IMG/VR virus record: IMGVR_UViG_3300027771_001853
Span: 186,001 to 250,000 of that record
Length of the DNA: 64,000 bases
From: a virus
Strand: one strand, 5' to 3'
Numbering within the stretch: the stretch's first letter is position 1; the number at the start of each line of letters is the position of its first letter. A program made the position numbers and the translations under genes. Below the pieces are notes generated by a model, which was not told the origin of the DNA, did no database searches, and saw only the letters and a list, made by a program, of their open reading frames with translations. This document shows, in pieces, positions 36,598 through 45,560 of the stretch.

Positions 36598-37181
36598 TTG
36601 AATATCTCCATTTTTGTTAAATCTGGCCAGTCTTCGACTACCCATTGTTTTGGTTTAATTTTAATAGCCTCAGGTAACTTTTTCAAACCTAAGGCTGCTG
36701 TTTCTGGTGTCATGTAGTAATGGTACCCAATAGTGTCTATATTTTGTTTCGTCCATGGTACATCAGGAACCCTACCATCATAAGACATTTTTTTTAGTTT
36801 TAATGCCGCGTCTTTACTATCAGTTAATATCACACCACCCCTACCTAAACTTAAGTGTTTTTTAAATTGGAAGCTGACACACATAAACGTACCGGGAATA
36901 TAACTATCTTTTTCCCATAGTACCGCAGCGTCTATTATATTATGGTTTAAATAATAATAATTTACCCAATCGTCATTTCTCCATTTTAAATTTATCCCTA
37001 ATTTATTGGATAGGAATGGGATTGATAGATACGTTCTATGTGGTACATTAATGGTTTTTACTTTATCACGTCTTAGACAAAGTTCCACCCCATGAGTACA
37101 ACAGTCTACCGCTACCGCATACGGTGAACCAAAAAATTCCGCAATCTTATCTTCAAATGTTTTTATAACCTCAAAACTCAT
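36594..37181 (-). CDS. Short DegT/DnrJ/EryC1-like PLP protein
   Basis: I choose the ATG at 37181 (MSFEVIKTFE), 2 nt after the methyltransferase gene, giving 195 residues. It aligns with parts of DegT-fold aminotransferases: an N-terminal helix with FEDKIAEFFGSPYAVAVDCC, then SFQFKKHLSLGRGG, where Lys108 is at the PLP-lysine position and the usual EGG reads RGG. The family normally has about 370-400 residues, so most of the C-terminal small domain is missing. It could be a compact or half-enzyme, or an unusual variant with an altered role. It overlaps the second gmd gene as ATGA. It was not scored as a pseudogene because the frame is intact. Confidence 0.55.
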   Translation of the reverse strand: MSFEVIKTFEDKIAEFFGSPYAVAVDCCTHGVELCLRRDKVKTINVPHRTYLSIPFLSNKLGINLKWRNDDWVNYYYLNHNIIDAAVLWEKDSYIPGTFMCVSFQFKKHLSLGRGGVILTDSKDAALKLKKMSYDGRVPDVPWTKQNIDTIGYHYYMTPETAALGLKKLPEAIKIKPKQWVVEDWPDLTKMEIFK

Positions 37182-37183
37182 AT

Positions 37184-37753
37184 CTATCTTTTTTTCATTA
37201 TGTGCCTCTTTTGACACTGAACATTTAAACTTATTGATGTTCCGTGTTCTTTATCCATATGTGGTAGGTAAGCTTGGGAGTGGTCATCAAAGTCAGAATG
37301 TTCGGTTTTTCTCCAATCATATCTAGCTATCCCATCAAAATCCAGTTTATCTAACACCCCTTTAAGACTTTTAAAATCGTACACCGTTTTATGGTATATT
37401 GTTTCTTCGTCCATTGTCATCTTACCGTATAAAGGACCTAGTATGTCTTTTAATTCTAAATTACCATTAGAATATAGTGCTGACATGTTAGTAAAGTCTG
37501 GTACAGCCAAACGTAAGTGACCTCCTTGTATTAAAACTCTTTTCCATTCAGTTAATAGTGCATTTATTTCATCCCTGTCAAAATACTCTATAACGTGAGA
37601 AGAATATATTAAGGAAACACTTTCATCCTCATAAGGTAAACTGAAAATATCTCTTGATTTTAAATGTGGGTAATCACCACCATCTATGTGGTCCCAACTT
37701 GGGCCAAAATTTCTCCAACCACAACCTAAATTTAATTTTATATCTGATTTCAT
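37184..37753 (-). CDS. Class I SAM-dependent methyltransferase
   Basis: A 189-residue protein with the SAM-binding motif I LNLGCG (residues 7-12), the acidic DHIDGGDY that closes the cofactor pocket, a post-motif VSLIYSSHVIEYFD, and an RVLIQGGHLRLAVPDF strand. This is the minimal Methyltransf_11-like core. In a glycan cluster such small enzymes often O-methylate sugars, and some have other substrates. It is followed after 2 nt by the short DegT gene and preceded by a cupin gene with a 6-nt gap. The acceptor is unknown. Confidence 0.8.
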   Translation of the reverse strand: MKSDIKLNLGCGWRNFGPSWDHIDGGDYPHLKSRDIFSLPYEDESVSLIYSSHVIEYFDRDEINALLTEWKRVLIQGGHLRLAVPDFTNMSALYSNGNLELKDILGPLYGKMTMDEETIYHKTVYDFKSLKGVLDKLDFDGIARYDWRKTEHSDFDDHSQAYLPHMDKEHGTSISLNVQCQKRHIMKKR

Positions 37754-37759
37754 ATTTTA

Positions 37760-38176
37760 TTATTTTATAAATGTTTTATCTAATTCTTGCCCTTCATATG
37801 GGCCTGTTTTATACTCATAAACTACCGTATCATCCTCTAGAATTTCATAGGTGTGTCCCCCTTCTAATGTAATGGAACAATCACCAGCTTCTAAGATGGG
37901 TGTACATAATATTTCATGGTCTATATCGTAAAATATACATTTTACTTTACCTTTAATTACCACCCAAGATTCTTGAGCGATAACTTTGTCTGTTGGTGTA
38001 TCTTTAAAGAAGTGGTAGTGTGCTTTAAAAGTTTGTCCACCTTGTAACTTCATAGTTGCTAACTGAAGAAAGTGATTTTCTGGTATCACATTATTTCTAG
38101 GTGTGGTAATATCACTTAGCCTATTTATTATATGTAATAATTTTGTTGGTTCTTGTTTAGAGTAGTATGTTTCCAT
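37760..38176 (-). CDS. Cupin-fold protein
   Basis: A 138-residue single-domain cupin-like protein. A barrel segment contains KAHYHFFKDTPTDKVIAQES and WVVIKGKVKCIFYD, followed by DCSITLEGGHTYEIL. His residues in HYH and the later GGH suit a metal or small-molecule site. In nucleotide-sugar clusters cupins act as 3,4- or 3,5-ketoisomerases (WxcM/FdtA-like) or as epimerases. The sequence is not close enough to choose one. It sits between a fucosyltransferase-like gene and a methyltransferase gene. Confidence 0.65.
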   Translation of the reverse strand: METYYSKQEPTKLLHIINRLSDITTPRNNVIPENHFLQLATMKLQGGQTFKAHYHFFKDTPTDKVIAQESWVVIKGKVKCIFYDIDHEILCTPILEAGDCSITLEGGHTYEILEDDTVVYEYKTGPYEGQELDKTFIK

Positions 38177-38192
38177 TTTTATATTTTCAATT

Positions 38193-39041
38193 TTATCTTT
38201 GTGATAGTATAATAGCTAATTCAGCGAATGTACTTCTGTTATCGTATATCCCTATTGTTGTTTCCGCTAATAAGAACATGTCTTCCACAGCTTCTTGTGC
38301 GTGGTCTTTAGTTATGTAGAAATTGTTATGGTTTAACCATGAAACAGTTTCATCTTCTTTAATTATATAATTTTCTTTTTTCCTAAATAAAACGTTGTTA
38401 GGGTAAGAATTAACAATTGTTTTTTCCATTTCTGGGTCTTCAGTGGATATGAAAAACTTCTGGTTAGGGTTTTTTTCTAAATACGGTAACATATTTTTCA
38501 TATAAGCATCAACACTTGAGTCTAGAAAATCAGTACCTCTTGCGTGTATACCAATAACATCTTTAGATAGTCCTAAATCATTTTTAATCTTATCTATATT
38601 ATCTTGTATCGATTTTATGGGTTTTAGTGACCTAATAAAATCATGACTCTTTTCTAAATTTACACCTTCTAAAAAACTTATATTAAAGACTAGAATATTT
38701 TCTTGTTGGTCATCGTGAGTGTATGAATGTTTTCCATCAGCACCATACAAATCAGTAAGATTACGTAATGTATCGTTTTTAAACTCCCAATCTTCCCTAT
38801 CAGCATCATATTTGTTGATGCACATTTTATAATTTTTTAATTCTTTTAACTCTTCTAAACTTATTGTTTGTAATTCATTCTCAAAAAGTTCATCTAGTTT
38901 AGCTAGACAACCATTAGGGATTAGATTGTCCCAGTATATTTTTAATTCCCTATCAGTTTCTTGTGAAATAACATAACAAGATGCTACACATCTTAATCTG
39001 TTCCCTAAACCGCTAGTAACGTATGGTATTATTGTTTTCAT
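38193..39041 (-). CDS. Fucosyltransferase-like enzyme (GT23/65 superfamily)
   Basis: The ATG at 39041 (MKTIIPYVTSGLGNRLR) lies 1 nt after the upstream gene stops, so I prefer it to the ATG at 39056. It gives 282 residues. The N-terminal SGLGNRLRCVASCY matches the opening of alpha-1,6- and O-fucosyltransferases. VIGIHARGTDF carries the H-x-R-G/R-x-D motif that contacts the GDP part of GDP-fucose in this superfamily. There is no transmembrane helix. It presumably uses GDP-fucose or a close relative made by the neighbouring pathway. The subfamily and acceptor are uncertain. Confidence 0.65.
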   Translation of the reverse strand: MKTIIPYVTSGLGNRLRCVASCYVISQETDRELKIYWDNLIPNGCLAKLDELFENELQTISLEELKELKNYKMCINKYDADREDWEFKNDTLRNLTDLYGADGKHSYTHDDQQENILVFNISFLEGVNLEKSHDFIRSLKPIKSIQDNIDKIKNDLGLSKDVIGIHARGTDFLDSSVDAYMKNMLPYLEKNPNQKFFISTEDPEMEKTIVNSYPNNVLFRKKENYIIKEDETVSWLNHNNFYITKDHAQEAVEDMFLLAETTIGIYDNRSTFAELAIILSQR

Positions 39042-39042
39042 A

Positions 39043-39687
39043 TTATCTTGGGTCATATCCCCATTTTTTAATAAAGTATCTTGTATTATGACCTATTATA
39101 GCATCAGACCTATCACCGTCAGCGTAAATTTCTATTCCGTGGTCAGCTCTAGTAAGTTCCACATCCATTGTAACACTATAGTTATTCTCTTTAATCCTAT
39201 TACCTAAATCTTGGTCTTCATGACCATAATGACCATCAAACTCAGGGTCAAATAACCCTATTTTATCTATTACTGATTTTCTTATACCTAAATTAGCAGT
39301 ACTAAACCAAGAATTAGCACGGGCACCATCAGGGAATTGTACTATTCCCCTACATGCGTCAAAATCTTTTAATGTGTCTAAATGTGACTGTACAAAATCT
39401 CTATAATGTGGTATACAATCATCATCCAATAATATTATGTATGGTGACACACACATCGCTACGGATTCATTAAATCTACCAACCCTATGGTAACCAATAT
39501 CTTCGTTCCAAATATATTTTGTTATAACTTGGAAGTCTGATGGGTTTATTCTGTCCTTACCCCCATCATCATTTATTATCAAATTAAAGTCCATGTTGGT
39601 TTGTTGTGATAAATTGTTAACTATCTGTGTTAACCTATCTGGTCTATTATATGTGGTGATAATTATGTCTATGCTTTTTTCTTTCAT
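39043..39687 (-). CDS. GT2 glycosyltransferase (galactosyltransferase-like C-terminus)
   Basis: A 214-residue GT-A transferase. It starts IDIIITTYNRPDRLTQIVNN, has the metal-binding IILLDDDCIPHYRD (DDD in place of DxD), and ends with FDPEFDGHYGHEDQDLGNR, the H/E-D motif of the galactosyltransferase-like C-terminal region. It is compact, near the minimal size of family 2. It precedes the fucosyltransferase-like gene by 1 nt. A 34-nt spacer follows the AsnB-like gene upstream. The donor is unknown. Confidence 0.8.
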   Translation of the reverse strand: MKEKSIDIIITTYNRPDRLTQIVNNLSQQTNMDFNLIINDDGGKDRINPSDFQVITKYIWNEDIGYHRVGRFNESVAMCVSPYIILLDDDCIPHYRDFVQSHLDTLKDFDACRGIVQFPDGARANSWFSTANLGIRKSVIDKIGLFDPEFDGHYGHEDQDLGNRIKENNYSVTMDVELTRADHGIEIYADGDRSDAIIGHNTRYFIKKWGYDPR

Positions 39688-39721
39688 ATTTAAAATGTAT
39701 TAAAATATTTTAATAAAGTCA

Positions 39722-41059
39722 CTAAAACCCTATTTTTTCTCCTTCCTTAAATGGGTAGTTGTTATGACTTAGGTAGTCGTGTAAAACAGATTTATAATAT
39801 CTGTTTTTTAATTCTGGTTTTAACCATAAAAATTCTTGTACCACATCCACATCTAAAAATGGGTATCTTGTTTCTATTCCATAGGCTCCAGCCACATATT
39901 CTTCTTTTGCCAAATATGACTCCATACTACTATTAAAAAAACTAGGCCATGGAAAAATACTTGTCAGGTCTTGTGGGTAAAGACCACCAAAGTTACTGTG
40001 ATTGTATTTTTTAACCCCATTAAAACCATAATCTGAAAATAATTCATCTGCTCCCATCCCTGACAACAGAATTTTTTTACCATCACCAATAGCGTAATTA
40101 CATAATAACGATAATGAGTTTGCTCCATTATCATCTATTAATGATAGGTAATATTCGTTATAGTCACTGGAGTTTGAGTATGTAACATACTTAAATTCTT
40201 CTGTGTTTTTTTGGATGTAGTTGTGAGCGTCATTCAATTCTTTAGGGTGTCTGAATAATTCTTGAAATTCTGTATTTTCTTTTAGTTTTAATTTTCTTTG
40301 TTCTATAATGCCCCTATCTTCAGTACCCATTACCGTATAAGATTTAAATGGTACATCTTGTTTTATTAATTCACAAGCGATAGCACCACTATCGTAACCA
40401 CTACTAAGACCAATAAAAATCCTTTCTCTAAGATTGTATGTTCTTTTCTCTATAGATTTTTTAAATGCTTTTCTCCAGTCTTTAAAATCATCTTTATGTT
40501 GATTTAAATCAAATTCTTTAACCTTAAAAGTTTTTATCTCCATCATTAAATCTAAATCAAAAACTTTTGCTGTGTTTGGTTCCATCTTTTGCACATTCTG
40601 GTGACCTAGTCCAGCCAAACCACTACTGTACGACGCACAACCCAAATTACCTAAACCACTAGAATAAAAAATTGGTTTGGTTTTAAATGTGTCTGTGGAG
40701 AATAGGACTTTTCTTTGTTTTAGGTCAACTAATACTATAGCGAACTCACCATCTAATTTTTTAACAAAATCGAACGAGTGTTCTCTATATAATGAAATTA
40801 GGCATTCACCATCAGATTTATAATCACCAAAATCTTTATAGTTGTATATCTCCCCATTATATAGACAAATAACATCATCATCTACGAATGGTTGGGTGGT
40901 AAACTCTCCGGTTATACTTAATAGATTATGTAAAAACATAAGACCCGATAACTTTACAGCATTAGTCTTATCTGGTCCTCTAAATTGTGGGTAAAAATTA
41001 GCTCTACCCAACTGTTCTGGACTTAATTCTTTTTTTGCACTAAATATAAAACTACACAT
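39722..41059 (-). CDS. asnB: Asparagine-synthetase-like glutamine amidotransferase
   Basis: A 445-residue protein with an N-terminal glutaminase domain: Cys2 nucleophile after the initiator Met (MCSFIF), RGPD (27-30), YNGEIYN (67-73) and DGEFA (103-107). The C-terminal ATP pyrophosphatase domain has the PP-loop SSGYDS (219-224) and SGMGADELFSD. AsnB proteins in general are longer (about 550 residues), so this one is somewhat trimmed. In polysaccharide loci similar enzymes amidate sugar acids rather than make asparagine. The location inside the glycan cluster suggests that role, but plain asparagine synthesis cannot be excluded. It starts 3 nt after the sulfotransferase gene. Confidence 0.85.
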   Translation of the reverse strand: MCSFIFSAKKELSPEQLGRANFYPQFRGPDKTNAVKLSGLMFLHNLLSITGEFTTQPFVDDDVICLYNGEIYNYKDFGDYKSDGECLISLYREHSFDFVKKLDGEFAIVLVDLKQRKVLFSTDTFKTKPIFYSSGLGNLGCASYSSGLAGLGHQNVQKMEPNTAKVFDLDLMMEIKTFKVKEFDLNQHKDDFKDWRKAFKKSIEKRTYNLRERIFIGLSSGYDSGAIACELIKQDVPFKSYTVMGTEDRGIIEQRKLKLKENTEFQELFRHPKELNDAHNYIQKNTEEFKYVTYSNSSDYNEYYLSLIDDNGANSLSLLCNYAIGDGKKILLSGMGADELFSDYGFNGVKKYNHSNFGGLYPQDLTSIFPWPSFFNSSMESYLAKEEYVAGAYGIETRYPFLDVDVVQEFLWLKPELKNRYYKSVLHDYLSHNNYPFKEGEKIGF

Positions 41060-41062
41060 ATC

Positions 41063-41734
41063 TTAAAATTTATAATTTAATAATTCTATCTCCTTCTTAT
41101 AGACATTATATGTTATTTCTCTTGTACGTGGTGTATGTACATCCCTATAATCCACTTTCTTACTTTGGTTTAATGTTGGTAATTCAACATTAGGTAATCC
41201 TACTTTATCTGAAAACTTTTTAAAGTCTTCATTTAGATTTTCATACCTTAATACGTGGTCTACCATTATTTTACCGTCTTCATCTATCAAATAATCGTAT
41301 TGGTTATCGTACCCCCTATTCTGTGTAGCCCAAAATTCTGGACCAGTTTTACCCATATAACCCCTAGTGTAAAATATCTCCATCCACGCCTCAAAACTTC
41401 CAGCACTTTTTACGTGATTATACAGTGGGTGTTGAGGTTTTCCGTCCACTTCAGTACCGTCAGCTAATTCCCATTTTTCAGTACTGTTATTAACATCAAA
41501 CCAGAAACTTTTTTCTGCTATACAATAGTAGTAATTGGATACCATTCTATCCCATGGATTTCTGACCACACAAAAAGAACTACCATCACCCCAAAGTTCA
41601 GGGTTTTCATTTCTCATTTGTTGTGATGTTTGGTGTCCACCCGCTTGTTCCATTTTAAAAGTTTCTTGGATGCTTGTACCAGCATTCTTAGGAATGTGTA
41701 CAAATATTAAATTATTTTCTCTAGATATTGGCAT
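41063..41734 (-). CDS. Carbohydrate sulfotransferase (Sulfotransfer_2-like)
   Basis: A 223-residue protein with FVHIPKNAGTS (residues 11-21), the 5'-phosphosulfate-binding motif of carbohydrate sulfotransferases. CVVRNPWDRMVSNYYY (55-70) is the 3'-phosphate-binding motif with the conserved Arg and Ser. These enzymes transfer sulfate from PAPS to sugars. It differs in family from the sulfotransferase at 31666, so two separate sulfation steps are possible. Gaps of 3 and 1 nt link it tightly to the AsnB-like gene and the DUF616-like gene. Confidence 0.88.
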   Translation of the reverse strand: MPISRENNLIFVHIPKNAGTSIQETFKMEQAGGHQTSQQMRNENPELWGDGSSFCVVRNPWDRMVSNYYYCIAEKSFWFDVNNSTEKWELADGTEVDGKPQHPLYNHVKSAGSFEAWMEIFYTRGYMGKTGPEFWATQNRGYDNQYDYLIDEDGKIMVDHVLRYENLNEDFKKFSDKVGLPNVELPTLNQSKKVDYRDVHTPRTREITYNVYKKEIELLNYKF

Positions 41735-41735
41735 A

Positions 41736-42425
41736 TTAAAATCCTTTATAGTATAGTTGTGGAATTATAGGGTTCTGCCTTAAACCATTGTTAGCAAATC
41801 CTGGTAGTACTTTTACGTCGATATTTAAAGAATTTAAAACAAAGGGTAAACTTATCTGGTCTCTAGAAGAGAACCTACATATAATTTCCCACCATTTTAA
41901 ATTCATGACCTGTATTTGTGGTGTGTTTTTTCTTATACTAGCTGACAACTCAAATAACCCAAAATCTTTAGGAAACCCTTCCTCATTATAGAAGTCCAAC
42001 TGCCTATGAATATTATCTAAACTATCATAGTCACCACCAGGTCCCTCAGTAAGTTCTATTAATGTTTTTGCCTCATCGTAAAGACAGTCTCTTTCTGGGT
42101 GTTTAAATAGTGCTATATCATTATCTTTTAAATAAGTCTCACAAAATTCTTTAGGGTCTGATATAATATCATGTGTGGGGTCCATCCATATATGATAATC
42201 ATAATCTGGTAAAAAAACATGAGGCATTATCTTATATATTTTTGCGTTTCTTCTACCAGTAAATTGTTTATCTATAGTAAAATCAGGTGAAATTATTTGA
42301 TTCCACACTTCACATGGGTGCTCTTTATCTACATAGGCATAATAATCTACACCATGCCATTTTGTTTGTGGTGTTCGTAATTGTTGTACGTTACCAAATA
42401 CGGACGTTATAACTGCTATCTTCAT
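41736..42425 (-). CDS. DUF616-like glycosyltransferase
   Basis: A 229-residue protein matching the DUF616 family (related to plant TOD1/MUCI70). It opens IAVITSVFGNV. It then has the aspartate motif RNAKIYKIMPHVFLPDYDYH followed by IWMDPTHDI, then FKHPERDCLYDEA, and near the end WWEII with RFSSRDQISLPFVL. Members are putative GT-A-type transferases, rare in phages as far as I know. Its 3' end overlaps no gene, but its start overlaps the preceding GT2 gene by 35 nt. The substrate is unknown. Confidence 0.75.
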   Translation of the reverse strand: MKIAVITSVFGNVQQLRTPQTKWHGVDYYAYVDKEHPCEVWNQIISPDFTIDKQFTGRRNAKIYKIMPHVFLPDYDYHIWMDPTHDIISDPKEFCETYLKDNDIALFKHPERDCLYDEAKTLIELTEGPGGDYDSLDNIHRQLDFYNEEGFPKDFGLFELSASIRKNTPQIQVMNLKWWEIICRFSSRDQISLPFVLNSLNIDVKVLPGFANNGLRQNPIIPQLYYKGF

Positions 42426-43119
42426 TAGGGTGTTTTTTTAATACGTAATTTAATTCATTTATTTTTATTTCCTGTGTAACAATACTGTTTGATACTTGGT
42501 TCCCCCAACCTCTATTTACAACAGTATATTCATTGACTATACCTGGTTCACCAAATACGTCATGTAATTGTTTATAATACTCCACGTCCATTAACCATAT
42601 TAGATTTTCATCAAAATAAGGTTTTTCTTTAAGATTTCTAATAGATATAACACTAGGTGAACTCATAGTATTTTCACCGTATTGAATATTCTTATGGAAC
42701 CTTGGATGGAATGGGCTATGTAGGTTATGGACATCGTCACTTGAATGCTTACAAGCTGACGCTAACCATTTTACCGTTTCGTCTTCAAAACCCTTAACGG
42801 TTTTTTCTATACTAGTTTCATCAATAATAAAATCGTCTTGGAATAGGATTTTTATTATATCTCCAGAAGCGTTCTTCATAGCTACATTACTATTAGCAGA
42901 AGAATTACCTCTATTTTCTAAGTTTTTAACATACTTTATGTCTAATCTTCCGGCCCAATTAACACACAAATCTTTTATGTCGTCATTTTGACTATGGTCA
43001 GATATGACAACCTCTATATCCTTATGTGTTTGCTTTTCAAATAGATTAAAGTTGTATTCTAAAAACTCAACACCTCGTCCATTAGCTTCATATGATGGTA
43101 TACAAATTGATACTTTCAT
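42391..43119 (-). CDS. GT2 glycosyltransferase
   Basis: A 242-residue protein with a family 2 GT-A core: VSICIPSYEANGRGVEFLEY, EVVISDHSQNDDIKDL, NRGNSSANSNVAMKNASGD (the usual GxxxARNxG region) and ILFQDDF as the metal-binding motif. It lacks membrane segments. The TAATG overlap with the GT10 gene and the 35-nt overlap with the DUF616 gene indicate tight coupling. The donor and acceptor are not determinable. Confidence 0.8.
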   Translation of the reverse strand: MKVSICIPSYEANGRGVEFLEYNFNLFEKQTHKDIEVVISDHSQNDDIKDLCVNWAGRLDIKYVKNLENRGNSSANSNVAMKNASGDIIKILFQDDFIIDETSIEKTVKGFEDETVKWLASACKHSSDDVHNLHSPFHPRFHKNIQYGENTMSSPSVISIRNLKEKPYFDENLIWLMDVEYYKQLHDVFGEPGIVNEYTVVNRGWGNQVSNSIVTQEIKINELNYVLKKHPNEDSSYNVRIW

Positions 43120-43973
43120 TATAATATTTCTTCCACTTCACCCCTAACTCTTTCCCAAAAATCAGAGTACTTAAAATGTCTTTCATAGTTATCTTCTATT
43201 GCTTCCTTCATAGAATCGTAAGTTTCTGGAGTTAGTTTATTAATTATTTCATATAATTCTGGCCAACTACTAAAAGGTATTATCCCATCAATATTAAAGT
43301 ACTCACCAATATTAGGTGCTCCACAATATAAAGGTATTGTCTTTGACGCGATACAATCCACCAACTTTTCTGTGAACCAATTATCTGTATCACAATTTTC
43401 TACTATAATAGAGAACTGGTACCCATCAAAAATAGGGTCTTTTTTAGGTAGGTAACTCGTAGGTGGGAATAAACGATACTTTAACCCATTAGGTGTTAAT
43501 GTGTCTGGTAGTGATTGTTGGTTCGCTAAATTATTTAACTGTGGTAAAACCTCATATCTAAGTTTATGTCCTGGGAATATCTCCATTCTTTTAGCTCCGG
43601 GTAAAAAAGATAAAGCAAACTCCTTTTTAAATTCATACCCAGAATCCACCCAACACGTACCGAATGGAAATGGTTTAGTGTGTGGTATTTGTTCTAGTAA
43701 AATCGGGTCCCAAGTTAGTATAATATCAAATAGGTCTTGATTTTGTAATAACAAATCATTGGTTGCACTAGTAGGACTCAACCTCCTATATGCTTCTGGT
43801 TCTGTTTGTATATGTATCCTTATATCAGCATCTTTAAAATCCTGATTATTCAAATCCATATGGTCCCAATATATACAAACTTTTTTATTGTATTTAGGGA
43901 AATTTTGGGATGGTTCGTCGCTGCCTCCAATCCCAAATACTCTTGCTTGATGTAAATTTATATTTTCTTCCAT
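43119..43973 (-). CDS. GT10 alpha-1,3/4-fucosyltransferase
   Basis: A 284-residue protein with the GT10 donor-binding signature near the C-terminus: FSIIVENCDTDNWFTEKLVD followed by CIASKTIPLYCGAPNI. The N-terminal half has RIHIQTEPEAYRR and the acceptor-side LTWDPILL. GT10 enzymes use GDP-L-fucose and make alpha-1,3 or alpha-1,4 bonds; in bacteria they build Lewis-type antigens. It overlaps the GT11 gene by 16 nt. The presence of a GDP-fucose-type pathway in the same cluster is consistent with a phage-made donor. Confidence 0.88.
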   Translation of the reverse strand: MEENINLHQARVFGIGGSDEPSQNFPKYNKKVCIYWDHMDLNNQDFKDADIRIHIQTEPEAYRRLSPTSATNDLLLQNQDLFDIILTWDPILLEQIPHTKPFPFGTCWVDSGYEFKKEFALSFLPGAKRMEIFPGHKLRYEVLPQLNNLANQQSLPDTLTPNGLKYRLFPPTSYLPKKDPIFDGYQFSIIVENCDTDNWFTEKLVDCIASKTIPLYCGAPNIGEYFNIDGIIPFSSWPELYEIINKLTPETYDSMKEAIEDNYERHFKYSDFWERVRGEVEEIL

Positions 43974-44740
43974 GTTTCCGGTACTAAATCTTTAGGGTCT
44001 GGTCCTTGTGGGCCAAACCAGTTATTTGGTGAAACAATAATTTTATCTTTATTGGTATTCAACCACGCTGCCCACCAACTAAAACTACTATTTGCTGTAA
44101 TTTGATGGTTACATATGGACATTAAATGTAAGTCTTCATAATTTTCATTATCACTAACAAAATTAACTTTTTTAATCCCATTTATCTTAGCTAAACTAAA
44201 TAAGTTATTCACACACCACAGAATATCATCAGAAAATACAAATATTTCAATATCTGTTTTTTTTGTTTCATTAACGATATATTCTATCGCTTCTTTATAG
44301 TAGTCCTGATTTGGGGTTGGGTGTATGTTTGGATAATTTAGGTAGTCACCTCTTCTTACATGTAAAGATATTGTATATTCTGAACGAATTATATTAATTT
44401 GGTCTTGTATACCCCTCTTAACATCCTCTGTCACAGTTATAATTTCTTGTACTTTATCTTTAGCGTGTTTAAAGTATTTTTCACTCTGGAAATACCCATT
44501 TATATTCATATCCTTAGTGTATGGTATAGGTGTGTAATGGAAAGGACCTTCACCCTCCTCAACCACAAAACTAATATCTTTTTTTAACCATTCTTTAGGT
44601 ATGTTAAAAAATGGAGCAAACCTATAATCTTCTGGTAATACAACCACATCATTATTTGCCTCAGCAATCCCAATAGCTGTAGCAAGATTAAATAATGAGT
44701 TACCTAACTTAAAATTCTTTATTCCTGTACTTGTTACCAT
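43958..44740 (-). CDS. GT11 alpha-1,2-fucosyltransferase
   Basis: A 260-residue protein with the GT11 motifs: an N-terminal GNSLFNLATAIGIAEANN, the GDP-binding SLHVRRGDYLNYPN, FVFSDD, and the characteristic ITANSSFSWWAAWLN near the C-terminus. GT11 enzymes transfer L-fucose from GDP-fucose in alpha-1,2 linkage; some relatives transfer colitose. It is coupled to the GT10 gene by a 16-nt overlap and starts 1 nt after the next upstream gene ends. It is the third fucosyltransferase-type gene in the cluster. Confidence 0.88.
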   Translation of the reverse strand: MVTSTGIKNFKLGNSLFNLATAIGIAEANNDVVVLPEDYRFAPFFNIPKEWLKKDISFVVEEGEGPFHYTPIPYTKDMNINGYFQSEKYFKHAKDKVQEIITVTEDVKRGIQDQINIIRSEYTISLHVRRGDYLNYPNIHPTPNQDYYKEAIEYIVNETKKTDIEIFVFSDDILWCVNNLFSLAKINGIKKVNFVSDNENYEDLHLMSICNHQITANSSFSWWAAWLNTNKDKIIVSPNNWFGPQGPDPKDLVPETWKKI

Positions 44741-44741
44741 A

Positions 44742-45560
44742 TTACACTTCCCATTGTTTTATGAATTCCTCCATTTGTTCTTTAGTCATAGTTTCAGTCA
44801 TAACTGATAACTGTGCATTACTTTGGTAGAACTCGTGTGTAGCTTTTGGTGACTGTCCTGGACCGTCATGTGGAAGATGAAATAGTATAGCGTCTTCATC
44901 CATCACTCTACTAATATCATAACCCAAAGCTCTTGTTCTTATGGTTATTTCGTTATCTTCGTAACCCCAACCTTTAAACATTGGGTTGTATCCACCAAAT
45001 TTGTTATATCTATCGTGATTAAAGAACACACACCCACCAACACTATCGTAATGACCAACAAAAACCTTACCATTACTATAATTAACTTGTTTAGATTCTG
45101 GTTTATATTTTGTTAAATCATCGTAGTCTAGAGTTTCCATAAACTCTTCTTTGGTATGTTCGTATAGGTTTAAAAATAAACCGTTGTACGGATAACAAAT
45201 CGCTAGATTATCTTCTTTTATTAACCTATCAGCGGTCATCTTCATATATTTAGGATGAATGATTATATCCGTATCTAATGAGACTATTACAGGTCTGTCA
45301 GTCTCCTTAGAAGCTATATTATAACATTTAGGTCTAACATATATCCCATCGTTTTCATGGAATATATATTTATCATTTTCTGTTAAGGTAATTGACTCTG
45401 TTATTTTTTGTTCAGCGTCGTCCTCTATAAAAATAAACTGTGTGTTATCAGCATATTTCCTATAAAATTCTTGTATAATCTCTAAATTTTGTTGTCTGGC
45501 AACAGTATCTATTCTTACGTGTACCAAAAAACAAACATCGGATAAATCTACTTTTTTCAT
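44742..45560 (-). CDS. GT-A glycosyltransferase (GT2/GT7/GT27-like)
   Basis: A 272-residue transferase. A central DTDIIIHPKYMKM segment acts as the DxD motif, and GGYNPMFKGWGYEDNEITIR carries the GWGxED signature of beta-galactosyl- and N-acetylgalactosaminyltransferases. No signal or membrane segment is seen. Its start overlaps the next gene's stop as ATGA at 45557-45560. By the GWGxED motif a UDP-galactose or UDP-GalNAc donor is plausible, but this is only family precedent. Confidence 0.78.
   Translation of the reverse strand: MKKVDLSDVCFLVHVRIDTVARQQNLEIIQEFYRKYADNTQFIFIEDDAEQKITESITLTENDKYIFHENDGIYVRPKCYNIASKETDRPVIVSLDTDIIIHPKYMKMTADRLIKEDNLAICYPYNGLFLNLYEHTKEEFMETLDYDDLTKYKPESKQVNYSNGKVFVGHYDSVGGCVFFNHDRYNKFGGYNPMFKGWGYEDNEITIRTRALGYDISRVMDEDAILFHLPHDGPGQSPKATHEFYQSNAQLSVMTETMTKEQMEEFIKQWEV

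Noticed and set aside
36598-36645. Upstream ATG of the second gmd gene
   Set aside because: The 16 added residues are not part of the GMD fold, and the downstream ATG gives an ATGA overlap typical of this gene cluster.
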